DNA of 6,364 nt from JAZDIU01 sp043804635 (GTDB taxonomy: Bacteria; Chloroflexota; Dehalococcoidia; Dehalococcoidales; UBA2162). The notes beneath the pieces are model-generated. The model saw only the letters and a program-made list of their open reading frames with translations. It searched no databases and was not told where the DNA came from. The position numbers were made by a program, and so were the translations under genes. This document shows positions 1 through 6,364 of this stretch, one piece after another (positions within the stretch are counted from its first letter, which is position 1; every line of letters starts with the position of its first letter). Location of the stretch: contig JAZDIU010000007.1 in NCBI GenBank assembly GCA_043804635.1, forward strand, positions 1 through 6,364. Reading direction: 5' to 3'.

Positions 1-1
1 T

Positions 2-1297
2 ATCCGGGTCGGTGCTGAAGCCGGTCCCGGCGATATACTCGTCGGCAAGATAACACCAAAAGGTGAGACCGAGTTATCGGCTGAAGAAAAACTGCTGAGG
101 GCCATCTTCGGCGAGAAAGCCCGCGAGGTAAAAGATTCCTCACTGCGAGTTCCCCACGGCGAGCGTGGGAAAGTAATCAATGTGAAAGTCTTTACTGGCG
201 ATGACTTGCCTGCGGGAGTAAATCAACTGGTGCAGGTCTGGGTTGCTCAGAGAAGAAGAGCCGCCGTGGGAGATAAATTCGCCGGGCGGCATGGTAACAA
301 AGGGGTTATCTCTATCATCGCTCCGGTGGAAGATATGCCATATCTTCCTGATGGTATGCCAGTAGATATTATTCTTAATCCGCTAGGTGTCCCCTCGAGA
401 ATGAATATCGGGCAAGTTCTGGAGGCTCATCTCGGCTGGGCGGCTCACCAGCTTGGCTTCAAAGTGCTTACTCCAGTCTTCGATGGGGCTGATGACGTGA
501 CCATCGAAGACGCTCTTGCCAGAGTTTGGCTGGTCCAAAAAGCGGGAGCTATGAGTAGTGAACCGGGTAATAATCATCCCCCGCAGATAGAACTTGCCAA
601 GGAATGGGTCAATAAGCAGGGTCACGATGGGGAAAAGGTGTTCGATGATAATGAGCGCGGATTGGCTAGAGAAATCTGCCTGCGCCTGTGGTTGGAGGAG
701 ATGGGCATTAAAAACAAGAAACTGACTTTAGCCGAACTGAAACAGGCTGCGAAAAAAGTGAGCTCGGAAAAGGGCGTTGCGTCACCGATTACCGGTAAAG
801 TTATTCTACGTAATGGAAAAACCGGCGAACCGTTCGACCGGCCGGTAACAGTGGGCAATGTCTATATGATGAAGCTAAACCATCTGGTTGAAGATAAGGT
901 ACACGCTCGTTCTACAGGACCATACTCATTAATCAGTCAGCAACCGCTGGGAGGCAAGGCCCAAGTCGGCGGACAGCGTTTCGGAGAGATGGAAGTGTGG
1001 GCATTGGAGGGCTACGGAGCGGCACATACCCTTCAGGAGATGATTACCATCAAATCGGATGATGTCACCGGCCGGGCCAAAGCCTATGAGGCGATACTTA
1101 AGAATGAAGACGTCCTTCAGCCAGGAGTACCGGAATCATTTAAGGTGTTAGTCAAAGAGCTGCAGAGCCTCGGTCTGGCTATTGAGGTTATAAATGAAGA
1201 AGAGAAGACGGTCTTTGTTCCTGAAAGTGTAAAAGTGCCGAAACTAGAAGCCGGGGTCAAAGATTTAACGGAAGAGGTAAAAGAAGAGAATGCTTGA
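2..1297 (+). CDS. rpoB: RNA polymerase beta subunit, 3' part (5' end outside window)
   Basis: This is the C-terminal 431 residues of the beta subunit, one of the two large subunits forming the RNA polymerase active centre in the cytoplasm. The frame is open from base 2, so the GTG at 182 is an internal codon and not the start. The fragment opens in the flap region, with LLRAIFGEKAREVKDSSLRVP at fragment residues 31-51. It continues with the active-site motif GDKFAGRHGNKGV (90-102, including the two conserved lysines), then VPSRMNIGQVLEAHLG, the HARSTGPYSL and QQPLGGKAQ motifs, and GQRFGEMEVWALE (324-336) of the clamp-associated C-terminus. The E. coli insertion before GDKxAGRHGNKG is absent. 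About 80 extra residues follow the VFDGA motif (roughly 173-260), and a short acidic tail ends the protein. The gene overlaps rpoC by 8 bases. Identity is certain; only the lineage reading is inference. Confidence 0.98.
   Translation: MRVGAEAGPGDILVGKITPKGETELSAEEKLLRAIFGEKAREVKDSSLRVPHGERGKVINVKVFTGDDLPAGVNQLVQVWVAQRRRAAVGDKFAGRHGNKGVISIIAPVEDMPYLPDGMPVDIILNPLGVPSRMNIGQVLEAHLGWAAHQLGFKVLTPVFDGADDVTIEDALARVWLVQKAGAMSSEPGNNHPPQIELAKEWVNKQGHDGEKVFDDNERGLAREICLRLWLEEMGIKNKKLTLAELKQAAKKVSSEKGVASPITGKVILRNGKTGEPFDRPVTVGNVYMMKLNHLVEDKVHARSTGPYSLISQQPLGGKAQVGGQRFGEMEVWALEGYGAAHTLQEMITIKSDDVTGRAKAYEAILKNEDVLQPGVPESFKVLVKELQSLGLAIEVINEEEKTVFVPESVKVPKLEAGVKDLTEEVKEENA
1270..1277 (+). promoter_or_regulatory. 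Probable ribosome binding site of rpoC inside rpoB
   Basis: The purine-rich stretch GGAAGAGG lies within the last codons of rpoB, 12 bases before the rpoC ATG at 1290. A second weaker purine run (GAAGAG, 1283-1288) is almost adjacent to the ATG. The spacing of the better match is longer than usual, so translational coupling through the 8-base rpoB/rpoC overlap probably contributes to initiation. Confidence 0.45.
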
Positions 1298-4200
1298 AGT
1301 TAATGATTTTGATGCTGTTCGAATTGCTTTAGCTTCACCGGAGCAAATCAGGAGCTGGTCATATGGTGAAGTAACCAAGCCGGAGACCATTAACTACCGC
1401 ACGTTGAAACCGGAGAGAGATGGCCTCTTCTGTGAACGAATCTTTGGGCCAACTAAAGACTACGAATGTTTCTGCGGTAAATACAAGAGAATACGTTATA
1501 AGGGAGTCATTTGCGATAAGTGTGGTGTCGAAGTAGCGCAAGCTAAAGTTCGCCGGGAGAGAATGGGACATATCGAGCTAGCCTGTCCGGTAGCCCACGT
1601 CTGGTTTGCCAAGGGGATACCCGGTCGGATGGCGCTCCTGCTCGACCTATCCCCGCGAAATCTGGAGCGGGTTCTATACTTCTCCCACTACGTTGTCACC
1701 GGTGTTAATGAAGAAGCCCGCAAGCAAGTAATTAAAGAGCTTGATGAGAAAAACACAAAGGAAATCGCCGAAGGCGAGAGCTTACTTGAAACGAAAATTA
1801 CCGAAGAGAAACTGTCTGAAGGAGAAGCCAATAAACTCAGAAAGGATTATGAGGAGCAAAAAACGAAGCGTTCCGAACAACTCTCAGCCGATATAGACAG
1901 GCTGGAAGAACTGAAGGTACGGGAACTGCTTACCGAAAATCAATACCAGGAACTGAGACGGTTCGGTCAAACCTTTGAAGCCGGTACAGGGACCGAAGCT
2001 ATCCTGAAATTACTCAAAGAAATCAACCTGAACGAGTTGCACAGTCAACTGATCGAGGAAGCCCATTCCAATTCGGGACAGCGCCGCAAGAAAGCCAATA
2101 AAAGATTACAGATCGTCGAGGCATTCCGCCGCAGCGGTAATAAACCGGAATGGATGGTCCTGACTGTCTTGCCAGTGTTGCCACCCGACCTCCGTCCTAT
2201 GGTCCAGCTCGACGGCGGTAAATTTGCCGTCAGCGGTATTAACGACCTCTATCGCCGGGTGATTAATCGTAATAACCGTCTGCGCCATTTGCTTGAAATA
2301 GGTGCCCCGGAAATTATCATCCGCAATGAAAAAAGAATGCTCCAGGAAGCAGTCGATTCGCTCATAGATAATACTAAAAGGGGACAGCCCATAGCTACTG
2401 CCGGAGCTCATAAATTGAAACCACTGGCTGATATGCTCCGCGGCAAGCAGGGGCGCTTCCGCCAGAACCTTCTGGGTAAACGAGTCGATTACAGCGGGCG
2501 CTCCGTAGTTGTAGTCGGTCCGGAATTGAAGCTGCATCAGTGCGGTCTACCCCGAAGGATGGCTCTGGAGCTATTTAAACCTTTTGTTATGCGCCGGTTA
2601 ATCGAACAAGGGCTTGCCCACAATGTAAAGAGCGCCAGAAGGCTGGTGGAAAGAGCCGACCCGGAGGTCTACGACATACTGGAAGGCGTGGTCAAAGAAA
2701 GGTTAGTGCTGCTTAACCGTGCGCCGACTCTGCACCGGCTCAGCATCCAGGCTTTCGAGCCAGTCTTAATCGATGGCAGCGCCATTCAGATTCACCCACT
2801 GGTGTGCTCGGCGTTCAACGCTGACTTCGATGGCGACCAAATGGCGGTCCATTTGCCTTTGTCCAGAGCCGCCGTGAGGGAAGCTAGAGAAACGATGCTG
2901 AGCATCCACAATATGCTATTACCGAGCAGCGGCGAACCGATAGTAAGTCCGACGCTGGATATGGTGCTCGGTTGTTACTACGTCACTACCGTAAAACAGG
3001 GGGCGAAAGGTGGAGGTAAAATTTTCGGTAGCTTCGAGGAAGCCAAACTTGCGTTCGACCTTAACGTCATCGATTTAAGGGCTGAAATCGAGGTTAGAAA
3101 TAAAGCCGGAGAAAAGGTCAAGACCACCGTCGGCCGCATTTTCTTTAACGATGTTTTGCCGGAACAGCTAGGTTTCTATAATAAAGTAGTCGATAAAGCA
3201 GAGATAAAACGGATTGTAGCCAGCTGTTCCAAGTTACTCGATGACGTCGGAATGGCGGCAGTTCTGGACAACCTTCAGCGTTTAGGCTTCCGCTTCGCCA
3301 CGGCATCGGGGACGACCATCGCAATGAGCGATATCGAAGTCCCTCCGACCAAACAGAAACTAATCGAAGAGGCGGAAGGAAAAGCCGCTGTTATCGAAAA
3401 TCAGTATCATCGAGGCTTGATTACCGAAGACGAAAGATATAACGCTGTCGTCAACGTCTGGATGGAGACCACTGACCGGATTAAAAATGCCATATCGGAC
3501 AGCCTCGACCGGAACGGCGGAATTTATATGATGGCAACTTCCGGAGCAAAGGGTAACATGTCTCAGATTAGCCAGATGGCGGGTATGAGAGGCTTGATGA
3601 CCAACCCTTCAGGCAGGATTATCGACCTGCCGATTAAGGCAAGTTTCTCTGAAGGCTTAAGCGTCCTGGAATACTTCATCTCAACTCACGGCGCCCGCAA
3701 GGGGTTAGCCGATACCGCCCTGCGAACTTCGGAAAGCGGTTATCTTACCCGCCGTCTCATCGATGTCGCCCATGACGTTATCGTTCTCGAGGAAGACTGC
3801 GGAACTGAGAGCGGGATGTGGCTCACCGAACCGAAAGAGAAGGGGCTGCTCCCATCGTTCACCGAACGGATGATGGGCCGCTTAGCCGCCAGCAACATCG
3901 TGCATCCCAAGACGGGTGAAATTATCGTCGAGAGGGACCATGTAATTGATGAGAAGAAAGCAGCAGAAATTATCTCTGCCGGGATAACAACTGTTCACGT
4001 AAGGTCGCCGCTGATCTGTCAATCCAAACGGGGTATATGCCAGAAATGCTACGGGCGAGACCTTACCCGCGGGCAGGTAGTCGAGCTTAATACTGCCGTT
4101 GGAATAATTGCCGCCCAGAGCATCGGTGAGCCGGGCACGCAGCTAACTCTGCGAACTTTCCACACGGGAGGTGTGGTCGGGCTCGATATTACCAGCGGTT

Positions 4201-5201
4201 TACCCAGAGTGGAAGAACTTTTTGAGGCGAGGCTGCCCAAGAATCCAGCCATTATTTCAGACATCAATGGTACGGCCCGGGTAGTTGTTAGCGACGAGGG
4301 GGCGAAAATACGAATCACCAGCTCTGAGGTATTTCATGATGAATACACGTTGCCCAAGGGCTTTAAAGTTATGGTTGACGACGGTCAATTAGTGGATATG
4401 GGCACTGTACTAGCTTCGCCGGATGGCGAAGCTAAGGTTCCGGCAACAAAAGCCGGTCAACCTCAGCCTATTGTAGCCGGTTTTGCCGGCGAAGTATCCG
4501 TTAAGAAGAGTCGGATTTCGATTAAATATGAGGAGAAAGAAGAACGGGAATACGTGGTGCCCGTTACCACTCATATTCGCGTTAAGGACGGAGACCAAGT
4601 AAAGGCAGGACAACAGCTAACCGATGGGCCGATAAACCCTCAGGATATGTTGCACATCCTTGGACGGGAGGCTGTCCAGCAATATTTCATAGATGAAGTG
4701 CAAAGAGTATATCGTTCCCAGGGAGTAAACATTAACGATAAGCATATCGAAGTTATTCTCCACCAGATGCTTGCTAAAGTAATGATAGATTCATCGGGCG
4801 ATACCGAACTGATACCCGGAGAATTAATCGACCGGTTCCATTACGAAGATGTAAACGCCGAGATACTGGCTGAAGGAGGCGAGCCGGCGACCGCTCATAC
4901 CGTTCTGCTAGGTATTACCAGAGCATCGCTGAGCACGGCAAGCTGGTTAGCCGCAGCTTCGTTCCAGGAAACAACAAGAGTATTGACCGAAGCTTCCGTT
5001 AGAGGCGCGATAGACAGATTGACCGGCCTCAAAGAAAACGTGATTATCGGTCGCCTTATTCCGGCGCGGTCTCGCTACTCGTACATGGAGGAAGCTCCGG
5101 TGCTGGAGCCTGTGAAAGAGCTTGCTCTTGGGAGTGAGCTCGAACCTGAAAAAGAATTGGAACCCGCGAAAGAAGAAGGCGAAGCTCAATCCGCTGCATA
5201 G
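1290..5201 (+). CDS. rpoC: RNA polymerase beta' subunit, complete (1303 aa)
   Basis: This is the largest core subunit, which carries the catalytic magnesium site. The N-terminus (ALASPEQIRSWSYGEVTKPE) starts normally. In order: a zinc site at C60, C62, C75 and C78; a charged, probably coiled-coil insertion at about 140-215; the clamp helices that bind sigma (about 318-366); the KQGRFRQNLLGKRVDYSGRS switch/lid region (386-405); the catalytic NADFDGD at 510-516 with D512, D514 and D516; the bridge helix (about 791-826, STHGARKGLADTALRT); a second zinc site at C837, C910, C917 and C920; and the trigger loop GEPGTQLTLRTFHTGG (946-961, with R955 and H958). The trigger loop has no E. coli-type insertion and has Leu where E. 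coli has Met932. A duplicated beta-rich segment (about 990-1113) precedes the conserved C-terminus, which ends in LKENVIIGRLIPA and an acidic tail with LEPxKE repeats. The ATG overlaps the rpoB end by 8 bases. All catalytic and zinc residues are intact. Confidence 0.99.
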   Translation: MLEVNDFDAVRIALASPEQIRSWSYGEVTKPETINYRTLKPERDGLFCERIFGPTKDYECFCGKYKRIRYKGVICDKCGVEVAQAKVRRERMGHIELACPVAHVWFAKGIPGRMALLLDLSPRNLERVLYFSHYVVTGVNEEARKQVIKELDEKNTKEIAEGESLLETKITEEKLSEGEANKLRKDYEEQKTKRSEQLSADIDRLEELKVRELLTENQYQELRRFGQTFEAGTGTEAILKLLKEINLNELHSQLIEEAHSNSGQRRKKANKRLQIVEAFRRSGNKPEWMVLTVLPVLPPDLRPMVQLDGGKFAVSGINDLYRRVINRNNRLRHLLEIGAPEIIIRNEKRMLQEAVDSLIDNTKRGQPIATAGAHKLKPLADMLRGKQGRFRQNLLGKRVDYSGRSVVVVGPELKLHQCGLPRRMALELFKPFVMRRLIEQGLAHNVKSARRLVERADPEVYDILEGVVKERLVLLNRAPTLHRLSIQAFEPVLIDGSAIQIHPLVCSAFNADFDGDQMAVHLPLSRAAVREARETMLSIHNMLLPSSGEPIVSPTLDMVLGCYYVTTVKQGAKGGGKIFGSFEEAKLAFDLNVIDLRAEIEVRNKAGEKVKTTVGRIFFNDVLPEQLGFYNKVVDKAEIKRIVASCSKLLDDVGMAAVLDNLQRLGFRFATASGTTIAMSDIEVPPTKQKLIEEAEGKAAVIENQYHRGLITEDERYNAVVNVWMETTDRIKNAISDSLDRNGGIYMMATSGAKGNMSQISQMAGMRGLMTNPSGRIIDLPIKASFSEGLSVLEYFISTHGARKGLADTALRTSESGYLTRRLIDVAHDVIVLEEDCGTESGMWLTEPKEKGLLPSFTERMMGRLAASNIVHPKTGEIIVERDHVIDEKKAAEIISAGITTVHVRSPLICQSKRGICQKCYGRDLTRGQVVELNTAVGIIAAQSIGEPGTQLTLRTFHTGGVVGLDITSGLPRVEELFEARLPKNPAIISDINGTARVVVSDEGAKIRITSSEVFHDEYTLPKGFKVMVDDGQLVDMGTVLASPDGEAKVPATKAGQPQPIVAGFAGEVSVKKSRISIKYEEKEEREYVVPVTTHIRVKDGDQVKAGQQLTDGPINPQDMLHILGREAVQQYFIDEVQRVYRSQGVNINDKHIEVILHQMLAKVMIDSSGDTELIPGELIDRFHYEDVNAEILAEGGEPATAHTVLLGITRASLSTASWLAAASFQETTRVLTEASVRGAIDRLTGLKENVIIGRLIPARSRYSYMEEAPVLEPVKELALGSELEPEKELEPAKEEGEAQSAA
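4411..4434. repeat. Perfect inverted repeat (hairpin) inside rpoC
   Basis: TAGCTTCGCC (4411-4420) and GGCGAAGCTA (4425-4434) are perfect reverse complements separated by GGAT, giving a 10-bp stem. It encodes part of LASPDGEAK in the beta-rich duplicated segment of beta'. No T-run follows, so it does not look like a terminator. Two short GCCGG/CCGGC pairs lie within the next 60 bases. It may be a chance effect of the coding sequence. Confidence 0.6.
5103..5174 (+). repeat. LEPxKE repeats in the acidic C-terminal tail of RpoC
   Basis: Three hexapeptides, LEPVKE (residues 1272-1277), LEPEKE (1284-1289) and LEPAKE (1290-1295), lie past the conserved end of beta' (LIPARSRYSY). At DNA level the copies differ mostly at third codon positions, so they are old or held at protein level and are not a fresh slippage product. 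The tail is strongly acidic and likely disordered. Its function is unknown. Confidence 0.75.
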
Positions 5202-5206
5202 GGGGT
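5200..5206 (+). promoter_or_regulatory. Shine-Dalgarno sequence for ruvB, overlapping the rpoC stop
   Basis: AGGGGGT matches AGGAGGT at six of seven positions, and the mismatch allows a G-U wobble with the anti-Shine-Dalgarno. It overlaps the TAG stop of rpoC (5199-5201). The spacing is 6 bases to the GTA codon at 5213 but 18 bases to the first canonical start, GTG at 5225. It therefore argues for a start at 5213, or for a base error there. Confidence 0.6.
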
Positions 5207-5224
5207 AATAAAGTAGCTCGTATA

Positions 5225-6232
5225 GTGTCGGGTAAGGTTAGCACTGAAGACGCAGCGCTTGACACGAATCTTCGCCCGAAGTGTCTCGATGATTTTATCG
5301 GGCAAGGTAAGGTCAAGGAAAATCTCAACATAGCCATCGCTGCGGCTAAGAAGAGAGGCGAACCGCTCGACCATGTTTTGCTCTACGGACCCCCCGGTTT
5401 GGGTAAAACTACCCTGGCGTACATCATCGCCGCCGAGATGGGGGTTAATATCCGGATTACCTCGGGGCCAGCCATCGAACGGAGCGGAGACCTGGCGGCG
5501 ATACTGACCAACCTGCGCAGTCAGGACATTCTCTTTATCGACGAAATCCACCGTCTCAGCCGGGTTGTCGAAGAAGTCCTGTACCCGTCGATGGAAGACT
5601 ATGCTCTCGACCTGGTTATCGGCAAAGGTCCGGGTGCCAGAAGCCTGCGATTAAAGCTGCCCCGGTTCACATTGATTGGGGCTACCACCCGTTACGCTTT
5701 GCTTAGTCCGCCACTTCGCGACCGGTTCGGCTCTATCTATCGCCTGGATTTCTACGACCAGCCATCGATAGAGACTATTCTGAAACGCTCAGCCCGCATA
5801 CTGGAAGTCAAAGCGGAAGCCGAAGGGTTGAAGGAAATCGCCAGCCGGGCGAGGGGCACACCCCGTGTTGCTAACCGATTACTCAAACGGGTCAGAGATT
5901 ACGCCCAGGTTATCGCCGATGGTATTGCTACCCGGGAGGTGGCTGCTGAGGCGCTAGCCAAACTTGAAATCGATGCTATCGGACTCGACCAGATAGACCA
6001 TCGGGTGCTCCAGACTATCATTAACAAGTTTAACGGCGGCCCCGTAGGACTGGAGACCATTGCGGCCTCTATCAGTGAGGAAGCCGATACGATAATGGAC
6101 GTCTACGAGCCTTACCTTCTGCAACTGGGCTTTCTGGAAAGGACTCCGCGGGGCCGGGTTGCTACCCGGTTAGCCTATCAGCACCTTAATCTACCCTTCA
6201 AGGAAAAACCCTCTCAGTCATCTCTGTTATAA
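5225..6232 (+). CDS. ruvB: Holliday junction branch-migration ATPase RuvB
   Basis: RuvB is the hexameric AAA+ motor that, with RuvA, drives branch migration of Holliday junctions in recombinational repair in the cytoplasm. From the GTG at 5225 it has 335 residues, the usual family length. Seen in order: LRPKCLDDFIGQ (16-27), Walker A GPPGLGKT (55-62), the TSGPAIERSGDLAAILTNL block (79-97), Walker B LFIDEIH (103-109), the MEDYALDLVIGKGPGARS region (123-140) that includes the RuvA-contacting hairpin, sensor 1 GATTR (152-156), the PLRDRFG arginine-finger motif (163-169), sensor 2 GTPRVANRLL (211-220), and the C-terminal winged-helix domain with GGPVGL (271-276) and YEPYLLQLGFLERTPRGR (294-311). 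All key residues are present. It lies 23 bases after the rpoC stop with no terminator between, so it is probably in the rpoBC operon; ruvA and ruvC are not in the window. The true start may be 12 bases upstream (5213), because the frame there reads VARI before VSGKVS, matching the family's R(I/L)(V/I)S N-terminus. Confidence 0.97.
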   Translation: MSGKVSTEDAALDTNLRPKCLDDFIGQGKVKENLNIAIAAAKKRGEPLDHVLLYGPPGLGKTTLAYIIAAEMGVNIRITSGPAIERSGDLAAILTNLRSQDILFIDEIHRLSRVVEEVLYPSMEDYALDLVIGKGPGARSLRLKLPRFTLIGATTRYALLSPPLRDRFGSIYRLDFYDQPSIETILKRSARILEVKAEAEGLKEIASRARGTPRVANRLLKRVRDYAQVIADGIATREVAAEALAKLEIDAIGLDQIDHRVLQTIINKFNGGPVGLETIAASISEEADTIMDVYEPYLLQLGFLERTPRGRVATRLAYQHLNLPFKEKPSQSSLL

Positions 6233-6237
6233 CTAAC

Positions 6238-6265
6238 AAAAGAGGGGAGCGTACTCCCCTCTTTT
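6238..6265. terminator. Bidirectional intrinsic terminator between ruvB and the convergent gene
   Basis: AAAAGAGGGGAG (6238-6249) and CTCCCCTCTTTT (6254-6265) form a perfect 12-bp stem around the loop CGTA. Read on the + strand, the GC-rich core is followed by TTTT, just after the ruvB stop (6230-6232). Read on the - strand, the same structure also ends in TTTT, 20 bases after the stop of the convergent gene. It should therefore end transcripts from both sides. The U-tract is short (four). Confidence 0.9.
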
Positions 6266-6285
6266 AATATCCCTAGGCTCTTCGG

Positions 6286-6364
6286 CTATTTGATAGCGTA
6301 TACCACTTGAACGCTCAGCGTAACATCCGTTTCACCGGGGCTTATTGGTGTGGTTGGTGCTGGG
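6286..6364 (-). CDS. C-terminal end of a convergent gene, probably SIMPL-domain (DUF541) protein
   Basis: On the - strand a frame runs from the right edge of the window (base 6363) to a TAG stop at 6286-6288, giving 25 residues that end in SPGETDVTLSVQVVYAIK, preceded by a proline/threonine-rich stretch. A C-terminus of the form 'P-I-x-P-G-E-x-x-V-x-x-x-V-x-V-V-Y-x-I' is typical of SIMPL/DUF541 (YggE-like) proteins, which are often exported; the family's role is poorly defined. The gene is convergent with ruvB, 53 bases away, and shares the terminator between them. A real coding end is supported by the strand-symmetric terminator and the beta-strand-like pattern, but with so few residues the family name is tentative. 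Confidence 0.6.
   Translation of the reverse strand, partial: PAPTTPISPGETDVTLSVQVVYAIK

Noticed and set aside
182..184. GTG at 182 as the start of a separate 371-residue gene
   Set aside because: The frame is open to base 2 and the upstream residues are clearly RpoB flap sequence, so this is an internal valine codon.
837..846. 10-base palindrome ACCGGCCGGT in rpoB
   Set aside because: Short, codes for the conserved DRPV motif, not repeated elsewhere in the window; most likely chance.
2106..2537. 143-codon open frame on the - strand inside rpoC
   Set aside because: It lies opposite one of the most conserved parts of rpoC and shows no recognisable domain; it is a shadow of the real gene.
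4983..5014. Possible promoter for ruvB inside rpoC (TTGACC with a downstream GATAGA)
   Set aside because: The spacer is about 20 bases and the -10 match is poor; the bases code for a highly conserved RpoC segment.
5186..5551. 121-codon open frame on the - strand across the rpoC/ruvB junction
   Set aside because: It runs antisense to the RuvB Walker A region and has no family resemblance or own ribosome site that I can see.
1..6364. Search for an undescribed system (mobile element, CRISPR, toxin-antitoxin, defence genes)
   Set aside because: The window is almost fully occupied by three core genes with intact conserved motifs; only about 75 bases are intergenic and they hold a ribosome site and a terminator.

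Overview
The window is an ordinary core-genome segment of a bacterium. It holds the 3' part of rpoB (RNA polymerase beta), a complete rpoC (beta'), a complete ruvB (Holliday-junction branch-migration motor), a strong terminator, and the last 25 codons of a convergent gene whose C-terminus looks like a SIMPL/DUF541 protein. No mobile element, CRISPR array, rRNA or tRNA was seen, and I found no undescribed defence or metabolic system.

Taxonomy (inference): both polymerase subunits lack the large insertions found in E. coli (the one in beta between the flap and the GDKxAGRHGNKG motif, and the one inside the beta' trigger loop). Beta instead carries about 80 extra residues after the VFDGA motif. 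Beta' has a charged helical insertion near its N-terminus and a duplicated beta-barrel-like segment before the C-terminal domain. Base composition looks near 50% GC. Together with ruvB directly behind rpoBC, this reminds me of Chloroflexota, particularly Dehalococcoidia, but I could not check it by alignment.

Layout: rpoB enters from the left edge on the + strand and ends at 1297. rpoC starts at 1290, an 8-base overlap, and ends at 5201. ruvB follows after a short gap with no terminator, so the three genes are probably co-transcribed. A perfect 12-bp stem hairpin with a 4-base loop at 6238-6265 ends the operon; because its arms are A-rich and T-rich it can also serve the convergent gene, whose stop codon is at 6286-6288 on the - strand.

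How the genes work together: beta and beta' form the catalytic core of RNA polymerase. RuvB works with RuvA (not in the window) to move Holliday junctions in recombinational repair. The link between transcription and repair here is one of gene order and probable co-expression; no direct functional link is visible. The most useful item for a second look is the ruvB start. A good Shine-Dalgarno sequence (AGGGGGT) sits at ideal distance from a GTA codon, and the conserved RuvB N-terminal motif begins there, four codons before the first canonical start codon (GTG at 5225).
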